The notes under the pieces: model-generated
The model's input: only the letters and a program-made list of their open reading frames with translations
Database searches by the model: none
Told to the model about the DNA's origin: nothing
Made by a program: the position numbers and the translations under genes
Part shown: piece by piece, positions 13,400 to 23,388 of the stretch
How the letters are laid out: every line of letters starts with the position of its first letter
How positions within the stretch are numbered: the stretch's first letter is position 1
DNA from: Planococcus citri
Lineage: Eukaryota; Arthropoda; Insecta; Hemiptera; Pseudococcidae
Length of the DNA stretch: 64,000 nucleotides
NCBI RefSeq assembly: GCF_950023065.1
Contig: NC_088677.1
Coordinates: 21,845,230 to 21,909,229, forward strand
Direction: 5' to 3'

Positions 13400-15540
13400 G
13401 GCTATGAAAGTTAGGTACTTGCAGCTTCAGTTTAGCGCCTCCTCCCCCAGAAGGAAATACAAAAAAAGACCTTTTTTATTTTTTGACAAAAATTTCCAAA
13501 AAAAGTCCAGTTCCTTTTCGAAATTGTCAAAAAGATGTCCAAATTTTCTGTCAGAAATGTTTAAAAGTTCTGTTTTTTTATGGAGTTGCCAAAAATTACC
13601 ATTTCTTTCCAAAATTGGCAAGAGGGCCCATTTTTTGTCAAAATTTTCAGAAATTTTCAGGATTAAAAAAAAATTATATATAAAACATACAATCTTAAAC
13701 TAGGATGGAAAGGAGCCTGCATTGACCAGTGGTGTCTTGCCTCCAGGCTGGAGGGGAAAGTTTGTTGGTACTGCTACATACAAAGGACAACTTTGCCAAT
13801 GTTACCTAGAAAAGAGTATCTGAAACACTTCGACATGTTTATTAGTTTAAAGCATGGTAGATATACAACGTAAAATACAGTGGAACCTCGATAACTCGAA
13901 GCTGAAGGGAAAGGAGTTGACTTTGAGTTATAGGAGTTTTTGAGATAACAAGATGAATTTTGCATTGAGTCTTATGGGAGTTGAAGAAACAGACCTTTGA
14001 GTTACAGGGGTTTTGGAGTTAACAGAGTTTGAGTTATGTTATTGCGATTCCACTGTAGTTATATAGCACAACAATATAGCACAAGGAGGATTCACAGGCT
14101 TGGTTAGGCGAGGCACTTTTGTATTTGTCCTAGTCTGCTTTACATTAATAAGTAAATCAACGAGTTGTCAAAGTTGAGATGGAATAGATGGACAGTGAGT
14201 TCCAGCACCCTGAAGACACCTGTTGCAGATCAGTCGCTAATTTGGCACAAGGATACACGTGTCCCACGAGTAAAAGCAACACTCGTAGATGTTAGTGTCT
14301 ATCAATGTGTAGTCCAAACAGCCAGAGTATAACCGCAGCAGCACCAGACACCGCCCAGATAATAAGGATGCTAAGGAAGGATGTAAGCCCCACTATGACA
14401 TCACGGTTGTAGTATGTGTGACAGCGTACATTAAAATCGAGCCGCATCACAAAGCTGAACTCTCATCTGATCTTGCCCTCATCCTCGTTTTTTTTTGCCA
14501 GAGTTGTCAAAAAATGCCGATTAATTGCCAAAAAATCTGTATTTTTTCGGTCAAAACTGTTGAAAATTTTTAAAAATTTCATTCACCAAAATTTCTGCAA
14601 AATTCCTGGTTTCTTGAAAAAACATTGGAAAAGTAAATTAATTTTTGGCTTAGCTCTTCAGAAGATCTACACAGTTTTTTTTTTCAAAACTGCCAAATAG
14701 AAGCACCTACTTACTATCGTTTTTTGACAAAATTACTTAAATAGTCCTGTTATTTATTCCAAAACAGGCAAAAATCCAGTAGAAAAGTCCAATGTTCAGT
14801 CAAAATTGTCATAAAGTACCATTTGTGCCAAAATTGTCTGTAAATTTTATTTTTCACCTACCCAAAAACAAACTGTCAAATAGTCTGTTTTTTTTCAGAA
14901 ATATCAAGAAATGTCTTTCTTTCAATATTGTCAAAAATAATGAAAAAACGTATTTTTTAAAAATCAAAATTGCCAAGAAAGTCCTTCCAGAAGTGCAAAA
15001 CAAATCCTGCTTTTGACAAAATTACCAAAAAGGACCTGTTTCATTTTAGTAAATTGACAGAAAATTCAGTTTTTTTCCTGTACTGCCATAAATGTAGCCT
15101 AATGTTTTTTTGCCAAGATTTCCAAAAAAGATCCAACTTTTTCCAAATTGCTAATGCGAAGTTCTGCATTTTCAATTTCTTCAGTCAAACTTCGTTATTT
15201 TCTGTTATTTATGTAGGTAAGTATTCTTTTCTTTCAAAATTTCATGTTTTCTAATTCTCTTGAAGAATAAAAACATTTTGATCCCCCCCCCCATTGTGGT
15301 TTGCCAAAATTACCAAAAAAGATCTGTTTCTTTGTGGTAAAACTGTCAGAAAATATCTTTTTGTTGCCAAAATTGTGAAAAACAGTGTAGTTTTCTTCCT
15401 AATGCCATGCAAAGGTTATTTTTACCAAGATTTCCAAAAAAATCATTTTTTTTTCAAAGTTGCTAATGAAGTTCTGCATTTTTGATTCCTTTAGTCAAAC
15501 TTTGTAGGTAATTTTCTATTTATTTATGTATTCTCTTCTT
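13400..15540 (-). repeat. Degenerate satellite, CAAAATTGTC orientation
   Basis: Loose repeats of motifs such as TTGCCAAAATTGTCAAAAA and CAAAATTTTCAG in units of about 40 bp. This is the reverse complement of the GACAATTTTGGCAA family at 18.6-20.9 kb. The long Lys/Phe/Ser-rich open frames (for example 13404-13703, 14792-15016, 14970-15254) are products of the repeat and not genes. The array is interrupted between about 13690 and 14490 by unrelated DNA, including a MITE. Confidence 0.7.
13876..14057. mobile_element. Short MITE with CAGTGGAA termini (pogo/Tigger-like)
   Basis: The left end CAGTGGAACCTCGATAACTC (from 13878) and the right end TTCCACTG (to 14055) are inverted, with flanking TA on both sides. 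The interior repeats GAGTTA/TAACTC words typical of mariner/Tigger-derived non-autonomous elements. It is 178 bp without the TA and has no coding capacity. Confidence 0.75.
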
Positions 15541-18500
15541 TCAAAATTTCATTTTTTTAAATTTCTCTCGGAGATTGAAAACAATTTGACCCCAAACAAA
15601 TTGTTGTTTGAATGAATGCATATACCCCCCCCCCTCCACTTAAACATTTGGAAAAATGTCCTGCCAGTCAAGTAAGTAATTCTGTAGCATGTTGTTCGAT
15701 TTGTTGGACACTTTGCGCGAAGGTTAATGAATTTTTTGGTTTTTGGATGGAAGAAGTCGATTTTTGATGTCATAACGTCTGAAAATTACCGAAATACTAA
15801 TTTGTCAAATTTTCAGGTCATTCGACTCTTCTCTCCTCTCAGTTCATTTCGAAATTCGTATTCTTCAAATATGTATAATCGGAGTAAATATGTAGTTCAA
15901 TTTTTTCTTGAAAAAACACTCTTGAAAATTAAACAATCTAGGTACGTACCTATTGGAGACGAAGAAATTGGGACTTTCAAAATAAGAGCCCCATACCCTC
16001 TTTCTCTTGAGGTTAGCTTCATAAACATTCCACAAAAAGGGTATAGATTGATCGAAAAAACTCGCTGCTGATGACCTTCGAAAAAAATTGACCTCCCCCC
16101 TTCCTCTTCACTACTTTAAAAGTCCGGGAAAATTGGAAAACTGAAGAAAATTCGAGGAAATAATCAATGTCTGTGAAACAGTATGGACACGTTGCTTGTG
16201 GTTATTGACAAGGAAGTTGATCCAAACCAACCGAGAACCATTTTAGTTTCTTGATGGTTTTTAGCCACCTAGCTAGTTAAGATCACTACGTATAAAACAT
16301 CAACGAGTAAATTGTTGGCGTAATTTTTCCAAGTCCTTGAAATGGTTATGCAGACAATAACGGTATTTGACCTTGCACTGGTATGAAAATGGCCGACGCT
16401 TCTCGTATCTCTTATTTAACGATTATCTCCGCTGCTTTGAGCATTTAATCGAAGTTTACGTTTGTCTTCACCTTTTTTTTTCTTCTCTTTTTTTTTCTCC
16501 TGCAACTCTCTATGCACGAACAACGTTACCGAGCATATTTTCGTATGTCATACAGCAAGGTACATATACCTACTTGGATCGAGTATATGTGTATGGAGAT
16601 GGAGGAATATAAAGAGATGAATCCATGTTGGCCATTGTTGATGCGGAGAAAAACACTCGGAACGAGATGTTTTTGAAGCCGGCGCATGGGAGATGTATAT
16701 AAGATCGAAAGAGAGCAGACAAAACATACCTATCGTATACCTTTAAAGAAGCGTATCGAAATCGAGATGAACTTTTTGCCGAGTAAACGTGATATAATCT
16801 CGAGGTGTGTTTTTTCTCTCTCCTACGCTCGCGCCTTGGTCTGTAGATCTAGCTAGCTATACGTATACTACACACCTCGTACTAAAAGAGATGACCAAAA
16901 AATGATTTATTTCACGTACATGCGTTTTGATGATCCGCTGCACATGATCTACGAAGGTGATTTTATTAACCATGCGAGGCATTTGAGCCGACTAATCGCC
17001 ATTTTGTGCAGACTGTTCGGCGTTCGCGGCTGAGCAGCCATCATTTCGCGGGCAATTAGCGACGTCGAAATCATGTATCCATCGGCGCGTTGCCATGCCG
17101 TTGCCTCGCGAGTAATGGTGGAATAAAAATGACTCGAGGAGTTTTCCATCTTCCTAAGGTCAACTTTGGCCCGAGTTTTTAAATTTCCTTCTATACATCG
17201 CAGCGTGATATCTGCAGCAGCTCGACTGCTGTGTGAACGAGAAACCACAGTATAAGCTGTATAGCAAAACCGCAATCTGCAGCCAGCCATTTTGCCAAAT
17301 GACCATTTCACGTTGCGAAATTTCCATCGAAGAATGTCTCGAATGAATCATTTATTATTACGAAGCAGCTTCAGTTCTCAGACTGCATTTCTCGACTCTG
17401 GCCGACGATCGATGGATTCGATGAGGAGACAACTTACGAGTACACATACACCAGAGAAGGTTGATTGATTTTCACATTATCTAAACTCATACGTGACTGA
17501 ACTACCTTGTCTTTCTCTTTCTCTCTCTCTGTGCTTCTCTTTCTTCTGGACGAGCTCCCTTCATATCGTCTTCTCGTCGGTCTCGGACGTATCCGAAAAT
17601 ACATCGGATTGTCATGCGAAACGCGTAGTGTCCGGCTCACGTAACGCGTCGCCAAATTTACCATCTCGTACGTCCGTGCTATCCGTGTCCGCCGCACCAA
17701 CGACGCACGAACCCGAATACAAATATACCCTGTACGCAATCGCGATATCCATCTTGACCCGAGATATTCTCTCCTTGTTCGCAATACATACTAGGTACTG
17801 TTTCTGACCAAAATTTCCTGTATATTGGTGTGTAAGTCGGCGTTGGTGGGGCTCGGTATGTTTTTACGCAATCAAATCGGTGTCCCAAAATATACAAGAT
17901 AGGCGCACGTGTCGAATATCAGGAAATTACCTACCTCGATGTGATCGAAAGAATGGACTCAAAGATCGCCTAATTTGGTCTGTGGACTGTTCATTGAGGT
18001 GACTGTATCTGCTTGAGAGAAAATTCTAGAAAAATAATGCATTCGTGTTCTCCGTTGAACCAATTCGTATTTTGAAAATTTATTCTCAAGGTTTTGGACT
18101 CTTTAACCCCTGAAAATTATGTGAAAACTTGTTCAAATGTCTTGGAAATGGACAAGTTTTCTTCGCAGAGATGCAAAAATTCAAATTGGTACTTGACTGT
18201 CTTTTAAAAATTTCTGTTTGAGTTTCTGGAAAAACTAACATCTCATACTTCCCTTTGAAGTGGAATTCTCCGATCTTTTTTTCATGAATCACTCCACCAA
18301 AGTAAACTTTTTACGTGAATGATTAAAATCCAAAATCACCCCTCCTCCTCTCTCCCTTGGACGTCTAGGCAAACCAGCTAAAAGATAATGTAATAATAAT
18401 ATGTATTTACGGCAAACTGGGTATGCAATTTATTTTGCATAATTTTTTCATTGCTTTATTTTTTGTCACCTGGGATTTTAACAAAATGTACTCATGTCAG

Positions 18501-18599
18501 AAAGTTCATCTTTCTACTCCTGTTTTGAGGTTTAAAATTGGTTGATTTTATTGAGTTTGTGGAATATTTTTTATCAGAACATTTTTTTCTGCAAAAGTA
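15541..18599. other. Intergenic DNA without recognised gene
   Basis: Contains C-homopolymer tracts (near 15627 and, just upstream, 15285), a CTCTCTCT-rich stretch near 17513-17535 and several open frames on both strands at 16949-17311 and 17434-17807. The latter are CG-richer than their surroundings, but I recognise no domain and no splice-consistent partner, so no gene is called. Confidence 0.4.
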
Positions 18600-20908
18600 A
18601 AAAAAAACAGAATTTGTATTTGGTAGTTTTGAAAAAAAAGAGGAGCTTTTCAAAAAGTGAAGTAAAAATAATACTATTTTGACGTTTTGACTAAAAAACG
18701 GAAATTTTGTGGCAATTTGGGCTTAAAAAATGAGTCTTTTTCACGATTTTTTTTACAATTTTCACAAAAAGAACGGTCTTATTGGGCAATTTTGCCTAGA
18801 ATGAACACTGAACAGTGATTTTTGGCAACTCAGCCAAAAAAATAGGACATTTTTGAAAATTTTAGCAAACAACGAGACCTTTTGATAATTTTTGACAATG
18901 TTGACAAAACATAAGAACTACTTTTTCAGCAATTTTGGCAAGAAACAGTAATGAAAACTTTTGCAAAAAGTAAGACTTTTTTAAAATTTTGAGGAAAATT
19001 AGAATTTTTTGACATTTTTTTTCGAGAAATGAAACTTTTTGACAGTTTTGGCAAGTAACGAAAGCGATTTTTCGACAATTTTCACAAGTAGAGGATGTTT
19101 TTGGGCAATTTTGGCAAAATGAGCAATAATTTTTTTTGGCAATTGAGACAAAAAACAGAACTTTTTTGAAAATTTTGGGAAACACGAGAGTTTTTGATAA
19201 TTTTTGACAATTCTGACCAAACAAGGACTACTTTCGGTAATTTTGCTAAGAAACAGTAATTTTTAGAAATTCTGTCAAAAAACAGGACTTTCTCACAATT
19301 TTGGGAAGAATTTAAATTTTTTGACAACGAGAAATGAAACTTGTTGACAATTTTGGGAAAAAAACAAGGTCTTCTTATAATTTCTGACAATTTTGACCGA
19401 GCAAGGACCACTTTTCAGAAATTTTGGCACGAAACAGTAATTTGTTGCAACAAACGAAAAAATTAGACTTTTTCGCGATTTTTTGACAATTTCTACTAGT
19501 AGAGGGTCTTTTTGGACAATTTTGGCAAAAATTAATGAACAATAACTTTTTTGTGGCAATTCAGACCAAAAATAGAACCTTTTTGAAAATTTTGGGAAAG
19601 AACAGTTGACAATTTTGGCAAAAAACAAGGTCTTCTTACAATTCCTGATAGTTTTGACAAAACAAAGACTACATTTTCAGCGATGTTGGCAGAAACAGTG
19701 GATTCGGGCCGAGCATGGTGATAAGGCAAGCGGGACTCAAGCGGGAGACCACTTGAAATTTTACATTATTTATCGAAGAAATATAATTTCTAGGCAAAAT
19801 TTGTTTGAAATTTACATGTTTCAAAAATTAATTAAGAAAATTAAAATGCTTTTATTAGAAAAAAATGTGAAATTTCAAGTGGTCTCCCGCTTGCTTTATG
19901 CACAAAAATTGGCGCATTATGCTTCGTGCTCGGCCCGAATTTCTGGCAATTTCAGCAAAAAATAGGACTTTTTAAAACTTTGGGAAAAATTAAAATTTTT
20001 TGACAATTAATTCTGTCGAGAAACGAAAGTTGTTGACAATTTTTGCAAGAAACGAGACGTTCTGACAATTTTGACAACACAAGGGCCACTTTTTTCGCAA
20101 TTTGGGAAAGAAACAGTAACTTTTACAATAATTTTGACGAGAAACGAGACTTTTTGACAGTTCTGACAAAAGAAGAGATTTTCTAACAATTTCTGCCTAT
20201 TCTGACATTATCTTTTTGCGCAATTTTGGCAAGAAACAGTAACTTTTGGCAATTTTGATAAAAAGTTGGATTTTTTGAAATTTTTGAGAAAAGTTGAAAT
20301 TTTTTGACAATCTTGACGAGAAATTAAGTTTTTTGAAAATTTTTCCAAAAAACGAGACTTTTTGATGATTTTTGACACTTTTGACTTGACAAGGACCAAA
20401 AATAGGGCTTTTTAAAAACTTTTAACAATTTGAACCAGAAATTAAACTTTTTGAAAATTTTGGAAAAAACGAGGCTTTTTGATAATTTTTGGCCATTTTT
20501 TCCAAAATATGATCTTTTTTACCACTTTTGGTCAGAAACAGTATAAGTGTAGCCTCACTTTTTGGCAACTCAGACAAAAAAACAAGATCTTTTTGATAAT
20601 TTTGGCAAAAAACGAGACTTTCTGATAATTTTTGACTGACCCGATTTTTTGGTGGTTTTGGCAAGAAACAGTAATTCTTGGCAATTTTGGCAAAAAACAG
20701 AACTTTTTTAAATTTTTGAGAAAAATTAAAAATATTTAGACAATTTGGACGAGAAATGAAACATTTTCACAATGTTGGCAAATAATGAGACTTTTTCTGA
20801 CCAATGATTTTGATCAAAAAAAGTTCTTTTTTCAGTAATTTTGGCAAGAAACAGTAATTTTTGTTTGGCAATTTAAAACTTGAGCATTTTTGCAAAACAA
20901 AGACCACT
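18600..20908 (+). repeat. Degenerate satellite, GACAATTTTGGCAA orientation (left of LTR element)
   Basis: Units of about 40-45 bp (GACAATTTTGGCAA, AAACGAGACTTTTTGATAAT) are arranged in a looser higher-order pattern of about 180-300 bp. That pattern is marked by the block GCAAGGACCACTTTT followed by GGCAAGAAACAGTAA. It is cut at 20908 by the LTR retrotransposon and by a 239-bp MITE at 19702. Open frames rich in Phe/Lys/Ser follow the repeat. Confidence 0.75.
19702..19940. mobile_element. Hairpin MITE with ATTCGGGCCGAGCA termini
   Basis: Perfect 14-bp terminal inverted repeats ATTCGGGCCGAGCA (19702-19715 and 19927-19940). A second, nearly perfect inner pair lies at 19739-19766 and 19865-19892 (GCGGGAGACCACTTGAAAT and its complement). 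The whole 239 bp can fold into a long hairpin and has no coding capacity. It interrupts an AAACAGTAATTTTTGGCAA satellite unit. I could not define a clear target duplication, so the family is unassigned. Confidence 0.75.
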
Positions 20909-21003
20909 TGTGAGAGGAGGGAGAGTATTACTTAACTGAAGCCGAATAGATGATAATATATCAAGTTTACCGTATAATTGTAGATCAAAAGACCATACCC
21001 ACT

Positions 21004-21009
21004 TTTATT
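21004..21009 (-). terminator. Poly(A) signal AATAAA in 3' LTR
   Basis: Minus-strand AATAAA in the context GGTAATAAAAG, about 210 nt after the candidate initiator position within the LTR. It lies where an R/U5 polyadenylation signal would be expected. The same hexamer is present in the 5' LTR. Confidence 0.5.
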
Positions 21010-21233
21010 ACCTAAGGACAGAGTAATTAATAAGCTTCAAGTTCGTCATTCCCAAACTCACAGAGTAGTAATCAATAACACTACGCGTTTGTGCTTTAAC
21101 TGATTTAATTACACGAATATATTCGAATTTTCCGAAGCTTAACAAATTTTCCGAATAATCATACTTGTCGCGAATCACACGAACTCGCACCAAGACGATT
21201 CAAAAAGACACTTAATACTGAAGTTGGTTATCA

Positions 21234-21258
21234 GAATAATGTACAAAGTACATTATTC
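21234..21258. repeat. Perfect hairpin in LTR U3 (copy also at 38217-38241)
   Basis: Eleven-bp arms GAATAATGTAC and GTACATTATTC flank AAA. It is perfect and present in both LTRs. It lies upstream of the candidate initiator, so it is more likely a DNA-level or U3 RNA 3'-end element than part of the 5' leader. Confidence 0.8.
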
Positions 21259-21333
21259 TTCACCCCCCGAAGGGAAAAGAGAGGAAACACAGCTAGTTAC
21301 ACTAGCAGTGTGGCCATATTCCTGCCTGTAACA

Positions 21334-23388
21334 TATGCCCCTTCTGATCCTGTCACCAGCACTCCGAAGAGCACTGGAGACAAGAACAGAACAAGACACA
21401 TGCACGAAACCGGAACAAGCCACACTCCTAACCCCCTGCCCCTTCTGTTTTTGGGTCTTTTGATCGTAGGAAATAAACAATTCTTAGATAAAAAATTTTT
21501 GCCCACTGACAAGAAAATTTTCCATAACTGGATATTTACAAATTTTTCCTATCTTTTTGGAATTCCCACAATTCGAAATTAAATAGACTTGTGACTCAAT
21601 TGCAACATTTTTGGATTATCGGAAAATATTCATTAAGTTCAGACAATTCGTATGCACATAGAAAACAAGTACAAGTTATGCATATTGTAGAAAAATTAAC
21701 AACAATCAAAAAATTCACATGAATAATAAATTATAGGAACATCATACAATAGAAATATAAATTGATACTACATAATTGTTCCTTATGTCTATTCATACAT
21801 AAGGTTGTAGAGAAATATTTCACAATAAGTAAACATTTTACAAAATTTACAAGTCAAATCAGAGTTTTTTGTTTTTACATTATTTGTCGAAATTTTGTCA
21901 CCGTAGATTTAACCATTTATTATCGCCATCGTAAATCGTTTATCGTCGTCATGAACCAATGATCGTCGTCGTGAACCAATGATCGTCATCGTGGCCCATT
22001 TATCGTCGCTTAATTACCATTTGACGTCAAACCATTCGATATCTTTGGATTTCGTTGACGTTTTGATTTGTTGAATAAAAAAAAAAAATTTTACAATTGC
22101 CTTATGGGCACATAGCATTGTTTGAAAATGATGATAATTCATTATGCATGATGGATGCAAAAAAAATAATATACACACACATAGTAATATGAAATAAGAT
22201 CGACACCTATGGTATGATTTGTTGTTAATTCTTAGGCTGATTATTTAACTGCCAAATTGAAGAATTTTATCGAAATTTTCTTCATTTTATTGCTGATTTT
22301 GAATAAAAAGTCCCTCGTATAATCAAAGTTGAAGTAGACAGCAATTTATAGTGAACACTGTTCCCTATTTTTGGCAGATTTTGAGCCTCTTTTATCGTAA
22401 GACATCCTGTCTAATGCTGACGATCATGAAGATTAGACAATAAAAAAAAATGATTTTTTTCTAATGATTCATTAATGGATGTTGAATAAACGAAAAAAGA
22501 AATTAATTATTTGACAATTGTCAATAAAAACGAGAGTGATGATAGATTTGACCTAACAACGATTGCCACGACAATAAACATGGAAATAAAAATATGGACA
22601 TAAGAAAATAAATGCATAGTAAAGATAAATATAGCACATAAGAAAATAGTTCTCACATTGTGATAAATAAACAAATAATCGATCGTATTATCGAATTTTT
22701 TCTGATGAATAAAAAAAGAGACACTGTCTTGGGTAAATGGTGACTAATACGATTAATGAAAAAGAAAAAATATAAGAAAAAATATGACAAAATAATTAAA
22801 TCATGATCAACTGATCAATTTTCTATTCCCTACGTCAGCTCTTTATATCAATTTGCAATTAATTTTGGGTTCACTTTTCAATTTTTTACCTAATCTTTCC
22901 CTATTCTACAGAGATGTTTTTGAGTACAAAATAGCAAAGTTTTTATCTTGAATTCTTTGCTATTGTTGTTACGATTGTTTTTTCAAAAATAAGTCATCGA
23001 AAAATTGACCTAATTTCACTTTTGTGCTTGAGCTCACTTTTTGATAATTAATTTTTTTAAAGAGAAATAATTTTTCGTCGTCCTGTTTGGCTATTTTTGA
23101 AACATTCTACAGAATGTATGCCTTTTTTACGAGTTTTTGAAAATTTGTAGATAAGACGATGAGAGAAATTTTGAAATTTTCGAATCATTCTTTTTACGAT
23201 TTTTTCTTCTTTTTTATGATTCGTGAAAAATCTTTTGTTGTTGAATGTGAGTCAAGCTAGTGATATTTTGCTGTGAATAGAAAATCATTGTACATGATAA
23301 AAATCAAATGGTGTTAGTACCATGCAATAGGATTAAATGTTAAGGAAAAATATAAGTAAAAAGAAAGTTCGAACCCGTAAATTGAAGC
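21334..23388 (-). other. Long 3' non-coding region of the retrotransposon
   Basis: About 2 kb between the last ORF and the 3' LTR, AT-rich and without a convincing ORF. A short minisatellite of about 20-bp units (ATCGTCGTCGTGAACCAATG and variants) lies at about 21918-22010. The rest shows no recognisable structure. Confidence 0.6.
21336..21346 (-). other. Polypurine tract (plus-strand primer), with duplicate at 21437-21447
   Basis: In element sense CAGAAGGGGCA followed by TA abuts the 3' LTR start. The same 11-mer occurs about 100 bp upstream, there continuing into GGGGGTTAGG (21447-21428), a longer purine run. The proximal copy is the functional PPT by position. The duplicate may be an ancestral or auxiliary PPT. 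Confidence 0.6.

Larger units (their letters stand above)
20909..21333 (-). repeat. 3' LTR of the retrotransposon
   Basis: 425 bp; it begins TGTGAGAGG and ends CCTGTAACA as read on the plus strand. In element sense it starts TGTTACAGG and ends CCTCTCACA. It is the same as 37892-38316 over its full length by eye. A poly(A) signal AATAAA (minus strand) lies at 21004-21009, and a 25-bp hairpin at 21234-21258. The 61-codon open frame inside it is fortuitous. Confidence 0.97.

Noticed and set aside
13404..15485. Long Lys/Phe/Ser-rich open frames
   Set aside because: They follow the satellite unit in several frames and carry no domain.
16949..17311. 120-codon minus-strand frame
   Set aside because: No domain, no conserved-looking blocks; likely chance in a less AT-rich stretch.
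17434..17807. Overlapping CG-richer frames on both strands
   Set aside because: No recognised motif on either strand and no splice partner; next to a CT-rich simple repeat.
18862..20664. Minus-strand frames of 60-120 codons
   Set aside because: Repeat products of the GACAATTTTGGCAA satellite.
21008..21193. 61-codon frame present twice (also 37991-38176)
   Set aside because: It lies wholly within the LTR and is duplicated only because the LTR is; no start context or motif suggests a gene.
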